Shown: piece after piece, positions 23,945 through 32,184 of the stretch
Layout: every line of letters starts with the position of its first letter
Numbering within the stretch: the first letter of the stretch is position 1
Source: SHLQ01 sp964451305
GTDB lineage: Bacteria > Actinomycetota > Acidimicrobiia > Acidimicrobiales > SHLQ01
Assembly (NCBI GenBank): GCA_964451305.1
Contig: CAYVHV010000013.1
Span: forward strand, 13,071-77,070
Direction: 5' to 3'
DNA: 64,000 nt
Translations under genes and position numbers: made by a program
The notes under the pieces: model-generated
What the model saw: the letters and a program-made list of their open reading frames with translations, nothing else
What the model was told of the DNA's origin: nothing
Databases searched by the model: none

Positions 23945-25747
23945 ATGAGGTGCGGGATGCGTTGGAGAGTGAGCAGAGTGTGGTGGGCACTCGTAGTCGT
24001 TGCGGTTTTTGCAACGGCGTGTAGCGGGGCGACGGATTCGGCCGAGCCAGAGCAGCCGGCCTCGGGGAGCGACTCTGGAGATGGTGCGGAGACGAGCGAG
24101 CTGGGCGTCGATACCACCGGCACCGTGGCCGTTATCGACCAAGACCTCGACTGGCAGCGCTGTCTCGAGAACCTCGAATGTACGACCGTGGTCGTTCCGT
24201 TGGACTACGACGATCCCACCGGCGAAACCACCGAACTCGCCGTCACCCGTTGGGTTTCCGAAGATCCTGAGGAACGGATCGGCACCCTGTTTGTGAATCC
24301 CGGCGGCCCAGGTTTTGGCGCCGACTTTTTGGTCGACAGTCTGGCCAACTTTGCGATCCTTGAGCTCGGCATCTTTTTCGACATCGTCGGAATTGATCCG
24401 CGCGGTACCGGTTCGAGTAATCCCATCGATTGCAATAGTGACTGGGTCGAAGACATCAACACGTCACTGACCGAAGCCGACGGTTTGGCCGACGACGTCG
24501 AGGCGTTCATTGCCGACTTTCAAGAGATGGGAGCCGAGTGTCTCGAGGAACATGGTGCGGAGTACCTCGCATCGATCACTACCGAGAACGCCGCTCGTGA
24601 TCACGAAGCGGTGCGCATTCTCTTGGGCGACGAGCCAATGAACTTCATGGGAGCCAGCTACGGAACCACGCTCGGCTCGGTCTACGCAACGATGTTCCCC
24701 GACAACCTCCGGAGTCTTGTCCTCGACGGAGCTGTTCTGCCGGACGCGGGTCTGCTCTCTCCGGACGAAGCTGAGGACGTACAACTACAACTCGAACGCA
24801 TCGAGGCGTCGTGTGATGCTTGGGAAGATTGCGCGCTCAACGGCCAAGGCTGGATCGAGAGCTTCGATGCCCTCGAAGCCAAGCTAATCGACGGGCCGAT
24901 CGGCCCGCTCACGCTCGGAGAGTTTCAAAACGTTGCCGGGCTTGCGATCGCCGCACCATCGTTCATGGGCGACGTTGCGTTCGGTGTCAGCGAGGCGCTC
25001 GACGGTGACGGCACCAGCCTTTCCGAGCTCAGCAACTTTCTCCTGACACCGCTTCCAGAAACTGGCAATCCCGCAGAGTTCGCAGGAGGGTTGCCAGCAA
25101 TTCACTGCGCAGACGGCATCGAATGGTCGATGGTCGAGTCGGCCCAAGTGCTCCAGGTAGCTGAAGAAACCGCTGCTGCGAACCCGGACCTCGGACCGTT
25201 CTTCGGCATTCCGTGCGATCAGTGGCCCGTGCACGGTGACGGCCTTCCAGCGATCGACTATCGGGGGACAGCCCCCGTGCTCGTCATTGGAAATACTGGC
25301 GACGCGGTTACTCCAGTTCGTTATGCCGCCGAGATGGTCGGAGCCTTTGGAGATCGAGCGCGCCTGTTGACCTGGGACGCCACGGGCCACGTCGCCTTCG
25401 GCTTCGGCTCGAACTGCATCGACACCTTGACGCTCGACTATCTCGTCGACCTGGTGCTTCCGCCCGATGGCACCGTCTGCCCGCTCGAAGGGTTGCTCGG
25501 TGTGGAGCTGGAGGAAGACCTGACCATCTTGGACGTCGGCCGCGGCTCGACCGCAGACGCGTTGGGCATCGAGGTTGGCGACCGCATTCTCTCGGTCGAT
25601 GGTGTGGAGATCTCGACGTTCTTCGACCTCCCACGGTTCGCTGCGGGTCAGACCGACGTGCTGGTCCTGGAACGCGACGGCGAGCAAGTGCAGGTCGAGG
25701 CCACGTTCGACCTTCCCGAATGGGAGCTGTGGCGTCAGGCCGAATAG
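23945..25747 (+). CDS. TAP-like alpha/beta-hydrolase lipoprotein with C-terminal PDZ domain
   Basis: The N-terminus is a lipoprotein signal (Trp/Val-rich core, lipobox VFATAC, Cys 26). The body fits the tripeptidyl-aminopeptidase-like S33 hydrolases: oxyanion segment VNPGGPGFG, IDPRGTGSSN, nucleophile Ser (about residue 238) in GASYGTTLG, Asp in GNTGDAVTP and His in TGHVAFG. Cysteines around ECTTV, IDCNSD and PCDQWPV suggest disulfides. The last 90 or so residues form a PDZ-like module (LDVGRGSTADALGIEVGDRILSVDG), which is unusual for this family. The start could be 23882, 23945 or 23957; AGGTG precedes the last. Probably an extracytoplasmic peptidase or esterase. Confidence 0.87.
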   Translation: MRCGMRWRVSRVWWALVVVAVFATACSGATDSAEPEQPASGSDSGDGAETSELGVDTTGTVAVIDQDLDWQRCLENLECTTVVVPLDYDDPTGETTELAVTRWVSEDPEERIGTLFVNPGGPGFGADFLVDSLANFAILELGIFFDIVGIDPRGTGSSNPIDCNSDWVEDINTSLTEADGLADDVEAFIADFQEMGAECLEEHGAEYLASITTENAARDHEAVRILLGDEPMNFMGASYGTTLGSVYATMFPDNLRSLVLDGAVLPDAGLLSPDEAEDVQLQLERIEASCDAWEDCALNGQGWIESFDALEAKLIDGPIGPLTLGEFQNVAGLAIAAPSFMGDVAFGVSEALDGDGTSLSELSNFLLTPLPETGNPAEFAGGLPAIHCADGIEWSMVESAQVLQVAEETAAANPDLGPFFGIPCDQWPVHGDGLPAIDYRGTAPVLVIGNTGDAVTPVRYAAEMVGAFGDRARLLTWDATGHVAFGFGSNCIDTLTLDYLVDLVLPPDGTVCPLEGLLGVELEEDLTILDVGRGSTADALGIEVGDRILSVDGVEISTFFDLPRFAAGQTDVLVLERDGEQVQVEATFDLPEWELWRQAE

Positions 25748-25753
25748 CGGGGG

Positions 25754-26326
25754 TTACGTCGCCATAAGGCCGGGAATCAGCGGTCGAATTCGGTGGCGCG
25801 GAAGCCCGATCACGTTGTCGTAGCTTCCTTCGATCGCGGTGACGAACGCGCCGCCTCTTCCTTGCATTGCATACGCACCAGCTTTGTCCGCGGGCTCGCC
25901 AGTACCGACGTACCAGCTGATGTCTTCGCTGCTGAGCTCGGCGAAGTGGACGACCGTCCGCTCGACGAGCGATGTCAGATCGTCGCCGACGCGAACCGCC
26001 ACGCCGGTGAATACCTCATGGGTGCGCCCGGACAATGAGCGGAGCATTTCTTCGGCGTGTTGGTCGCTCGATGGCTTGCCCAGAAGATCGCCGTCGAGGA
26101 CAACGATCGTGTCCGCCGAGATCACGACATCGTCAGAGGTGATGTCGTCTGACGATGCAATCGCGGCGGCACCCTTCTCGATGGCGAGTCGTTCGACGTA
26201 GGCCGCTGCGGGTTCGTTTTCGTTCGGTGTCTCGTCGATATCGGCGGCGCGAATGGTGAGGTCGAGGCCAAGTTCTTCGAGGAGTACCTTCCGGCGTGGC
26301 GAGCCAGAGGCAAGAATGATGCGCAC
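25754..26326 (-). CDS. maf: Maf-type nucleoside triphosphate pyrophosphatase
   Basis: Maf proteins hydrolyse noncanonical or modified nucleoside triphosphates and are linked to septum control. The protein begins at the family motif RIILASGSPRRKVLLEELG and has VVISADTIVVLDG with the catalytic Asp, GKPSS, the RTHEVFTGVAV segment and the YVGTGEPADKAGAYAMQGRGGAF signature. GTG at 26326 begins exactly at the conserved sequence; an ATG at 26362 would add 12 residues of poor similarity. It is convergent with the TAP-like gene (six bases between stops). Length about 190 is normal. Confidence 0.92.
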   Translation of the reverse strand: MRIILASGSPRRKVLLEELGLDLTIRAADIDETPNENEPAAAYVERLAIEKGAAAIASSDDITSDDVVISADTIVVLDGDLLGKPSSDQHAEEMLRSLSGRTHEVFTGVAVRVGDDLTSLVERTVVHFAELSSEDISWYVGTGEPADKAGAYAMQGRGGAFVTAIEGSYDNVIGLPRHRIRPLIPGLMAT

Positions 26327-26430
26327 GGCCAGCACGGTAGTGACTAATGCCCCATATGCCACGGCGGAACGTCATGCCACGCTCTGGGTGCAGCACTCTG
26401 CCCCTGGTGACACGACGCAAGGAAAACCTC

Positions 26431-27423
26431 ATGAGTGAAACAGTTCTCGTAACCGGTGGTGCTGGTTACATCGGTAGCCACACCGCCATGGCGTTGATCA
26501 CCGCTGGTCACAACGTTGTTGTCATCGACAACTTTGTGAACGCAAAGCCCGATGCGCTCGGTGTTGTTTCTGAGCTCACCGGCAGCGAGATTCCTGTGAT
26601 CGATGGAGATGTTCGAGATGTCGAACTCGTCACCAACGTCATCCAAGACCATGGGGTCACCGCGGTCATCCATATGGCTGCGCTCAAGGCCGTTGGCGAA
26701 TCTGTCGAGATGCCGCTCGAGTACTACGGCAACAACCTCGAATCGGCTATCGCCACGCTCCAAGCAATGCGCAACGCAGGCATCTACAAGTTCGTGTTCT
26801 CCTCATCGGCCACCGTGTACGGCGACCCGGAGAGCTGCCCCATCCCCGAGGACGCTCGCATCGGAGCCACAAACCCCTATGGCATGACCAAGGAAATGAT
26901 CGAAGTCATTATGTGCGACCTCGCAGCATCGGACGATCGATGGAAGGTCACCGCGCTTCGCTACTTCAACCCCGTCGGTGCCCATGAGTCGGGCAAGATC
27001 TCCGAAGCACCGCTCGGCAAGCCGAACAACCTCATGCCGATGATCATGGAAGTTGCGACCGGCAAGCGCGAACAGGTCATGGTCTTTGGAAACGACTGGC
27101 CAACCCCTGACGGCACTGGCGTTCGCGACTACATCCACATCATGGATCTGGTCGAAGGCCACGTCGCAGCGCTCGAACATCTCGACGCGCAAGACGGCTA
27201 CGAGGTCTACAACCTTGGACAGGGCAAAGGCGTCAGTGTTCTCGAACTGATCGCTGGCGTCGAAGAGGCCACCGGGAAGACCATCCCGTACGAGATTGCA
27301 GAACGCCGCGCTGGCGACATCGCCGAGTGTGTTGCGGACCCAACCAAGGCCAACACCGTCCTCGGCTGGAAGACCACCCGAGATATCTCCCAAGCCTGTC
27401 GAGACGCCTGGAATAGTCAGTAG
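26431..27423 (+). CDS. galE: UDP-glucose 4-epimerase
   Basis: This 330-residue extended short-chain dehydrogenase interconverts UDP-glucose and UDP-galactose, feeding cell-surface sugars. The NAD-binding GxxGxxG is at residues 10-15 (VTGGAGYIGSH). The catalytic triad is visible as Ser in FSSSATVYG and Tyr150/Lys154 in NPYGMTKE. YFNPVGAH and the GxRDYIHIMDLVEGH segment are typical GalE. AAGGAAA lies before the ATG at 26431, and the extension to 26347 is rejected. A strongly structured stretch begins at its stop codon. Confidence 0.95.
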   Translation: MSETVLVTGGAGYIGSHTAMALITAGHNVVVIDNFVNAKPDALGVVSELTGSEIPVIDGDVRDVELVTNVIQDHGVTAVIHMAALKAVGESVEMPLEYYGNNLESAIATLQAMRNAGIYKFVFSSSATVYGDPESCPIPEDARIGATNPYGMTKEMIEVIMCDLAASDDRWKVTALRYFNPVGAHESGKISEAPLGKPNNLMPMIMEVATGKREQVMVFGNDWPTPDGTGVRDYIHIMDLVEGHVAALEHLDAQDGYEVYNLGQGKGVSVLELIAGVEEATGKTIPYEIAERRAGDIAECVADPTKANTVLGWKTTRDISQACRDAWNSQ

Positions 27424-27663
27424 TTCAGCTCCGCCAAGCGGCTCCGCCGCTCATTCTGGCGGAACCGAACTACTTCGATAACTCCCTTTCAGGGGGACCG
27501 TTCAGGCCACGGAGGCCGAACGTCGGAGACGGCGATTGTCAATACCGCCTCCGGCGTCCAGGCTGCGTGCCGCTTGAACGCTCCCCCCCCGAAGGGGAGC
27601 ACAGCTGTAAGCCGGAACGTGGCAAAATCGGCGACGGAGTCGCCTGCCGAATTAGGGCTTACA
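27421..27663. other. Intergenic stretch densely packed with hairpins after galE
   Basis: Between galE and the response regulator lie at least seven perfect stems. Three nested ones start at the galE stop: TAGTTC/GAACTA (27421/27467), CCGCCA/TGGCGG (27431/27457) and AGCGGC-TCC-GCCGCT (27437-27451). Then come GGCC-ACGGA-GGCC, CGTC-GGA-GACG, CGCC-TCC-GGCG, GCTCCCC/GGGGAGC, and a nested terminal pair TGTAAGCC/GGCTTACA (27606/27656) enclosing GGCGAC-GGA-GTCGCC. GGA or TCC recurs in the loops. No open frame fits. It could be a convergent terminator cluster, a decayed repeat or a structured RNA. Confidence 0.6.
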
Positions 27664-28294
27664 GGATTCGGCGGTCGGCGGCCCAGCGGGTGAGTTCGTT
27701 TCGGTTGCTGAGTTGCAGCTTCCGGAGGACAGCGCTCGCGTGAGATTCGACGGTCTTGATCGAGATCGTGAGCCGACGGGCGATCTCTTTGTAGAGGTAC
27801 CCGCGGGCGAGGAGGCGCATGACCTCTTGTTCTCGTGCGGTCAGCTGATCGATTTCTGAATCGACGTTGGGCTCGGGGATGTCGGTCGAGAAGGCATCGA
27901 GAACGAAACCGGCGAGGCGGGGAGAGAACACTGCGTCACCGCTGGCAACCCGGTTCACCGCGTCGACAAGTTGCGGGCCCTCGGTCGCCTTTGTGATGTA
28001 CCCGCGGGCCCCGGCCCGGATGACAGCGATGACGTCCTCAGCCGCATCTGATACCGACAACGCGAGAAAGACGGTGGTGACGCCCCGGGAGACACACCCG
28101 GTGATGACGTCGGCTGCCGTGCCGCTCGGGAGGTGCACATCACAAACCACAACGTCGGGTTTCGAGCGGCTGATGAGATCGATGGCGGCGGGAACGTCAC
28201 CGGCTTCGCCGACGATGTCGAAGTCGGTTTCGAGCTCGGCCCGAACACCGGCTCGGATCAAAGCATGGTCATCGACCAAAACGATGCGTGTCAT
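27659..28294 (-). CDS. NarL/LuxR-family response regulator
   Basis: From the ATG at 28294 it is 211 residues. The receiver domain has the acidic pair (VLVDDH), phospho-acceptor D52 (VVVCDVHLP) and the conserved Lys in GYITKATEG. The C-terminal LuxR-type helix-turn-helix is LTAREQEVMRLLARGYLYKEIARRL followed by SIKTVESHASAVLRKLQL. The start overlaps the stop of the sensor kinase (ATGA), so the pair is coupled and almost certainly cognate. A 23-bp palindrome upstream of the operon is a good candidate for its binding site. It probably responds to envelope stress, judging from the PspC partners. Confidence 0.93.
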   Translation of the reverse strand: MTRIVLVDDHALIRAGVRAELETDFDIVGEAGDVPAAIDLISRSKPDVVVCDVHLPSGTAADVITGCVSRGVTTVFLALSVSDAAEDVIAVIRAGARGYITKATEGPQLVDAVNRVASGDAVFSPRLAGFVLDAFSTDIPEPNVDSEIDQLTAREQEVMRLLARGYLYKEIARRLTISIKTVESHASAVLRKLQLSNRNELTRWAADRRIL

Positions 28295-29502
28295 TTGTGG
28301 CTCCCGTTCGTCGCTGGGTCGGTGCTGATCGGGAGGCACAGCTCTATCTCGGTGCCGTGCCCGGGTTCGGAATGGACCGCCGCGCGGCCGCCGGCGCGTT
28401 CCATTCTGCCGATGATGGACTCTTTCAGACCGCGGCGGTCAGCGCCGACATCGGTGTGATCAAATCCTGCTCCCGTGTCTCGTACGAACACGACGATCGA
28501 ATCGGGTAGGCGCTCGATGAAGACATCGATCGTCGTGGCTCCCGAGTGGACCGCCGCGTTGGTCATTGCCTCGCTCGCCGCTGCGATGAGCAAGGACACG
28601 TCGGCGTCGATCGTGTCGCCGGTATCACCGATCGACACGACCTCGATCTTGACGCGATGCATGCGCTCGACCTCGCTTGCCGCACGTTCGATCGCCTGGC
28701 CGAGGTGGACACTGTTTGGGCCGGCAGCTTTGGGTCCGTACAGCCACGCTCGAAGCTCTCGTTCTTGTTGACGGGCCAGGGCTGCGGTTTGGACGGGGTC
28801 GTTGGCGTTGCGTTGGATGAGCGTCAGCGTCTGGAGCACCGAGTCGTGCAGGTGGGCCGAGATGCGAGCTCGCTCGTCGGTACGGATTCGGTCGAGTCGT
28901 TCATCGTCGAGTGCTCGTCCCATTTGGATGACCGATGGAGCGGCAACGATCGTGACACCGGCGACCATGGCGGTGCCCACGACGATGGCGGTGATGATGT
29001 TGAGGACCGACAGGCTCGCGGTTGTGGTCAGTGCGATGATTCCGCCAGCGGCCACGGTGATCCCGGCGACGAGGCGCACGACGACGGTTGCGCCGCCGGC
29101 TTGATCGACGCGGGTCCACGCGATGAGGCCACCAGCGAGGATCAGGCCGACCGGCAGCGTGAATTGGCGGACAGCATCTGGAGCGACGAGGCCGAAGAGC
29201 AACATGAGGCCGATGACGATCATCGCGATCGCGATGTGGCGGTGCGCCGAAGTCGCTGCCTTGGGAGTTGGGCTGTACGGGCTTTGGGAGGAAACGCCAA
29301 AGAACCCAAGCGCGGCCCAACACAGTGCGTAGAGGAGCAGGCCCCACCCAGCCACGAGTGCCAACGCGACGAACGACGTGCGGATGACGAGCGGTTGCAC
29401 ACCGATCTCGCGGGCCATCGCCGATGCGACCCCGCCCACCCAACGGTCGGACGGGTCGATACGCGGCATCTGCCAGAGCGGACGTGAGGCAGGTGCGGCC
29501 AT
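28291..29502 (-). CDS. PspC-domain sensor histidine kinase
   Basis: This 403-residue membrane kinase begins with a PspC domain (residues about 14-72: DRWVGGVASAMAREIGVQPLVIRTSFV), followed by further hydrophobic segments to about 190. The HisKA_3 dimerisation helix carries the phospho-acceptor His219 in ARISAHLHDSVLQTL, and the HATPase region has EAMTNAAVHSGAT and the RDTGAGFD loop. Such kinases pair with NarL-type regulators, as here. The ATG at 29502 was chosen; the frame to 29607 runs through the palindrome and PspC promoter. It is divergent from a second PspC membrane protein. Confidence 0.92.
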   Translation of the reverse strand: MAAPASRPLWQMPRIDPSDRWVGGVASAMAREIGVQPLVIRTSFVALALVAGWGLLLYALCWAALGFFGVSSQSPYSPTPKAATSAHRHIAIAMIVIGLMLLFGLVAPDAVRQFTLPVGLILAGGLIAWTRVDQAGGATVVVRLVAGITVAAGGIIALTTTASLSVLNIITAIVVGTAMVAGVTIVAAPSVIQMGRALDDERLDRIRTDERARISAHLHDSVLQTLTLIQRNANDPVQTAALARQQERELRAWLYGPKAAGPNSVHLGQAIERAASEVERMHRVKIEVVSIGDTGDTIDADVSLLIAAASEAMTNAAVHSGATTIDVFIERLPDSIVVFVRDTGAGFDHTDVGADRRGLKESIIGRMERAGGRAAVHSEPGHGTEIELCLPISTDPATNGSHK

Positions 29503-29533
29503 GGTTTCATCTTGACACGTACGCCCTATAACC

Positions 29534-29564
29534 GCATCAGGGTCGGACCCTGATGCGACCCTGA
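29534..29564. promoter_or_regulatory. 23-bp perfect palindrome plus extra half-site between divergent PspC genes
   Basis: GCATCAGGGTC, G, GACCCTGATGC (29534-29556) is perfectly self-complementary around one base, and a further half-site GACCCTGA follows directly (29557-29564). It lies in the 140 bases between the kinase start (29502, minus) and the PspC protein start (29643, plus). TTGACA (29512) and TATAAC (29527) occur nearby but are too closely spaced to be one promoter. The likely ligand is the adjacent response regulator. Confidence 0.65.
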
Positions 29565-29642
29565 CTTCGGAGCGAGAAGGTGGGGGATCGATCCGGGAAT
29601 CACCCAATAGTTTCTCTGCGCGAATTCCTAAACGATGAGAAC

Positions 29643-30851
29643 ATGGAAAACATCAACAACGAAAACGACCAAGACAACAACAACGAGTTCATCGATCAGG
29701 ACGACAGTGAGAACGTGGACGGGCTCGACGACACCGAGACGATCCAAGACAGCGCCATCGACGAAACCATTATCGACGAAACCAATGTCGGCTTTGCCAG
29801 CTCGGATCGTGCCTACGAGGCGCCGTCCTTCGCTGTCGGCGCCGAACCGCCGCCGCCGTTTCCTCCATACGTCGGCGCGCAGGTCGAAGATCGTCTCGTG
29901 CGTGACCCGCACGCCTCGTTCGGTGGCGTCTTGTCGGGTATCGCCAACCGTTACGGCTGGGAGACGTCGCTCGTTCGCCTCGCCTTTGTCGTTGCAGTCC
30001 TCGTCACCGGTGGAGCGGCCATCCTCGCCTACTTCCTTGCGTGGATCATCATTCCTCGTGCTCGCTTCTGGCCACCAGCGGTGCGCAAACGCACCCGCTC
30101 GCTTTCGGGCCGAGATCTCGGACTGGCGCTTATCGGGGTGGCGTTGCTCATCGTCATCAGCATCGGCGCGGGAGAAGCGGCATCGATTATCGTGCCGCTC
30201 GTCCTCGTCGCTGGTGGCGTGTGGATGCTGCTCCAGAGTCCACGAGATGCGGTCGCTGTCGCAGGTGTGGACGCACCCGCCGCCCCATCGAACTATGCGT
30301 TCACCCCAACCCAACAACCCTCCGCCGGTCCGGGTTCGGGTCCGTGGACGGCACCACAGATGCCGACGATTACCCCGCAGCCGGTGCAACCACGCGGTAG
30401 AGGCCGCAAGTTCGTCATCGCCGGGTTGATTCTCGCCGTCGTGTTGATTCCTGTGCTCATCGTTGGTGGAATCATCGCCGCCGTGGCATTCGGTGACCTC
30501 GATATTGACGTTACTGAGCAGGTGACTCCCGGCAGTGTCGAGAGCATCCCGACCTCCATCGATGGGGTAGAGGGTGAGTACATTCTCGATCTCCGCAACG
30601 TCGACTTCTCAGATGTCGACTCGAGTGACCCTGTCGAAGTGTCGATCAGCCAAGAGTTCGGCCGGATCGAAGTGCGCCTACCATCGGAGGTCGCCGTTGA
30701 AGTTCTTGCTGAAGCAGATCTCGGGGAGCTCGAGGTTCTCGGACAGAATGAACAGGGAATCACCGAGGGGATTTCGATCCTGAATGACGATGCGCAGCTC
30801 GTCCTCGATCTCGACGTTGAAGTCGGCGATATTGAAGTCACGCAGGGCTGA
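29643..30851 (+). CDS. PspC-domain membrane protein with acidic N-terminus
   Basis: From the ATG at 29643 it is 402 residues. Residues 1-60 are disordered and extremely rich in Asn, Asp and Glu. Residues 83-140 are a PspC domain (RDPHASFGGVLSGIANRYGWETSLVRLAF and a membrane helix), followed by a two-helix hydrophobic region to about 195, a Pro/Gln-rich loop, another membrane helix (about 255-285) and an acidic C-terminal region, probably extracytoplasmic, with repeated beta-like segments resembling DUF2154/LiaF C-terminal domains. Such proteins tune LiaRS-type envelope-stress systems. It is divergent from the kinase-regulator pair and shares its palindrome. Confidence 0.88.
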   Translation: MENINNENDQDNNNEFIDQDDSENVDGLDDTETIQDSAIDETIIDETNVGFASSDRAYEAPSFAVGAEPPPPFPPYVGAQVEDRLVRDPHASFGGVLSGIANRYGWETSLVRLAFVVAVLVTGGAAILAYFLAWIIIPRARFWPPAVRKRTRSLSGRDLGLALIGVALLIVISIGAGEAASIIVPLVLVAGGVWMLLQSPRDAVAVAGVDAPAAPSNYAFTPTQQPSAGPGSGPWTAPQMPTITPQPVQPRGRGRKFVIAGLILAVVLIPVLIVGGIIAAVAFGDLDIDVTEQVTPGSVESIPTSIDGVEGEYILDLRNVDFSDVDSSDPVEVSISQEFGRIEVRLPSEVAVEVLAEADLGELEVLGQNEQGITEGISILNDDAQLVLDLDVEVGDIEVTQG

Positions 30852-30904
30852 TCGCAGGCGGTCCTGATCCCCATGCTGTGACCGATCGCGTAGCATGAGC
30901 GACC

Positions 30905-32137
30905 ATGAAGCTTCGTAGCCTCCTCGTCGTACTCGCACTCATCGCTGCCGCCTGTGGATCGTCGGGCACCGACGCTGCATCCGATGCGGCCGAAGAGACA
31001 GCGCTCGACGAGCTCGCTGAAGATGAGACATCAGCCGACACGGAACCGGAGCCTGCGGCGGTCGATACGTCCGAGGCGCCGAGCGACGAGGCCGTCGAAA
31101 CCGACGATGCTGTCGGTGATGTCGTCGACGATGCACCCGACGCGGTAGAGGAAGAACCGGTCATCGACGACGCCGAGGTCGTGGTGGAAACCCGAGGTCT
31201 CATCGGCCCGCCGGAGACACTCTCGCCGAACTGCAGCACCATCCCATCAGCCCAGGTCGGCCTGCAAACCGGCACGATCACAACAGGCGGACTCGAATAC
31301 GAATTCCAGTTCATCGTCCCGAGTAGCTACGACGGCACGACCCCAACGCCGATGGTCCTGGACTTCCACGGTCTTGGAAGCAACGGACCGCAGCAAGCGC
31401 TGTTCTCCGGGGTCGCTGCACAAGCTGAGCTGGCGGGTTTCATCGCCGTTGAACCAACCGGTCTGCCCCTGCCGGGCGACGACCGGAACTCGTGGGAACT
31501 CCCACAGTTCGACACTCCGGGTCGAGATGACGTGCAAATGGTCGTCGATCTCATCGATTTCGTTTCGCAGAACGTCTGCGTCGATCCTGGACGCATCTAC
31601 TCGATGGGTATGTCGAACGGATCGCTCTTCACCTCCGAGCTCGTATGCGACCTGAGCGAGCGAATCGCCGCGGCCGTGTCGGTCGCTGGTGTCACCCACG
31701 ATGATTCGTGTGACCCGACCCGTGCCGTGCCGTACCTTGCCTTCCACGGCATCGACGACACGACCGTGCCCTTCAATGGAGGCGGCGTGTCCTCGCTTGG
31801 CGAGAGCGAGTTCTTCGAGCAGGTCATGCCCGAGGAGTTCTCCCAGTTCGCTGATGACTTTGGTTGCACCGGGTCGGAGGACTCGTCGGTGACCGCCGAG
31901 ATCACCCTGACGTCATACGTTGGCTGCAACGACGAGGTCGAGCTCGGCTTCTACGCCATTGCCGGTGCTGGCCATACGTGGCCTGGTTCACCAATTTCGG
32001 TTGGGATTCCATCGCTTGGCATTACCAACATAGACATCAGCGCTACTGAGATCGCGTGGGAGTTCTTCCAGGAGAACAGCTTGCCGGGGGCCATCGAGAT
32101 CGTCGATGACGCCGGCGATGGTGAAGCGGACGGCTAG
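30905..32137 (+). CDS. PHB-depolymerase/LpqC-type esterase lipoprotein
   Basis: This 410-residue protein has a lipoprotein signal with Cys 17 (LIAAAC) and an Asp/Glu-rich linker to about residue 95. The catalytic domain is an alpha/beta hydrolase with DFHGLGSNG as oxyanion loop, the nucleophile Ser237 in GMSNGS, a probable Asp in FHGIDDTTVPF, and His in the GAGHTWPGS motif, which is characteristic of polyhydroxybutyrate depolymerase-like and feruloyl-esterase-like LpqC proteins. Cysteines (CDPTR, CNDEVE) suggest secretion-linked disulfides. The substrate is unknown; it is probably extracellular polyester or ester breakdown. Confidence 0.88.
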   Translation: MKLRSLLVVLALIAAACGSSGTDAASDAAEETALDELAEDETSADTEPEPAAVDTSEAPSDEAVETDDAVGDVVDDAPDAVEEEPVIDDAEVVVETRGLIGPPETLSPNCSTIPSAQVGLQTGTITTGGLEYEFQFIVPSSYDGTTPTPMVLDFHGLGSNGPQQALFSGVAAQAELAGFIAVEPTGLPLPGDDRNSWELPQFDTPGRDDVQMVVDLIDFVSQNVCVDPGRIYSMGMSNGSLFTSELVCDLSERIAAAVSVAGVTHDDSCDPTRAVPYLAFHGIDDTTVPFNGGGVSSLGESEFFEQVMPEEFSQFADDFGCTGSEDSSVTAEITLTSYVGCNDEVELGFYAIAGAGHTWPGSPISVGIPSLGITNIDISATEIAWEFFQENSLPGAIEIVDDAGDGEADG

Positions 32138-32184
32138 CGAGCTTTCGCACTTCGACTGTCTGATCTGCTACAGCTGGTGTTGAC

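Noticed and set aside
27481..27660. CsrA-binding (CsrB-like) small RNA in the galE downstream region
   Set aside because: GGA loops are suggestive, but they occur on both strands, and CsrA is usually absent from actinobacteria. Kept only as structured intergenic DNA.
28546..29487. 313-residue plus-strand frame opposite the PspC kinase
   Set aside because: It sits over the kinase's catalytic regions and has Asp/Arg/His-rich, low-complexity composition.
29512..29532. TTGACA/TATAAC promoter in the PspC divergent region
   Set aside because: Only nine bases separate the hexamers; a sigma-70 promoter needs about 17.
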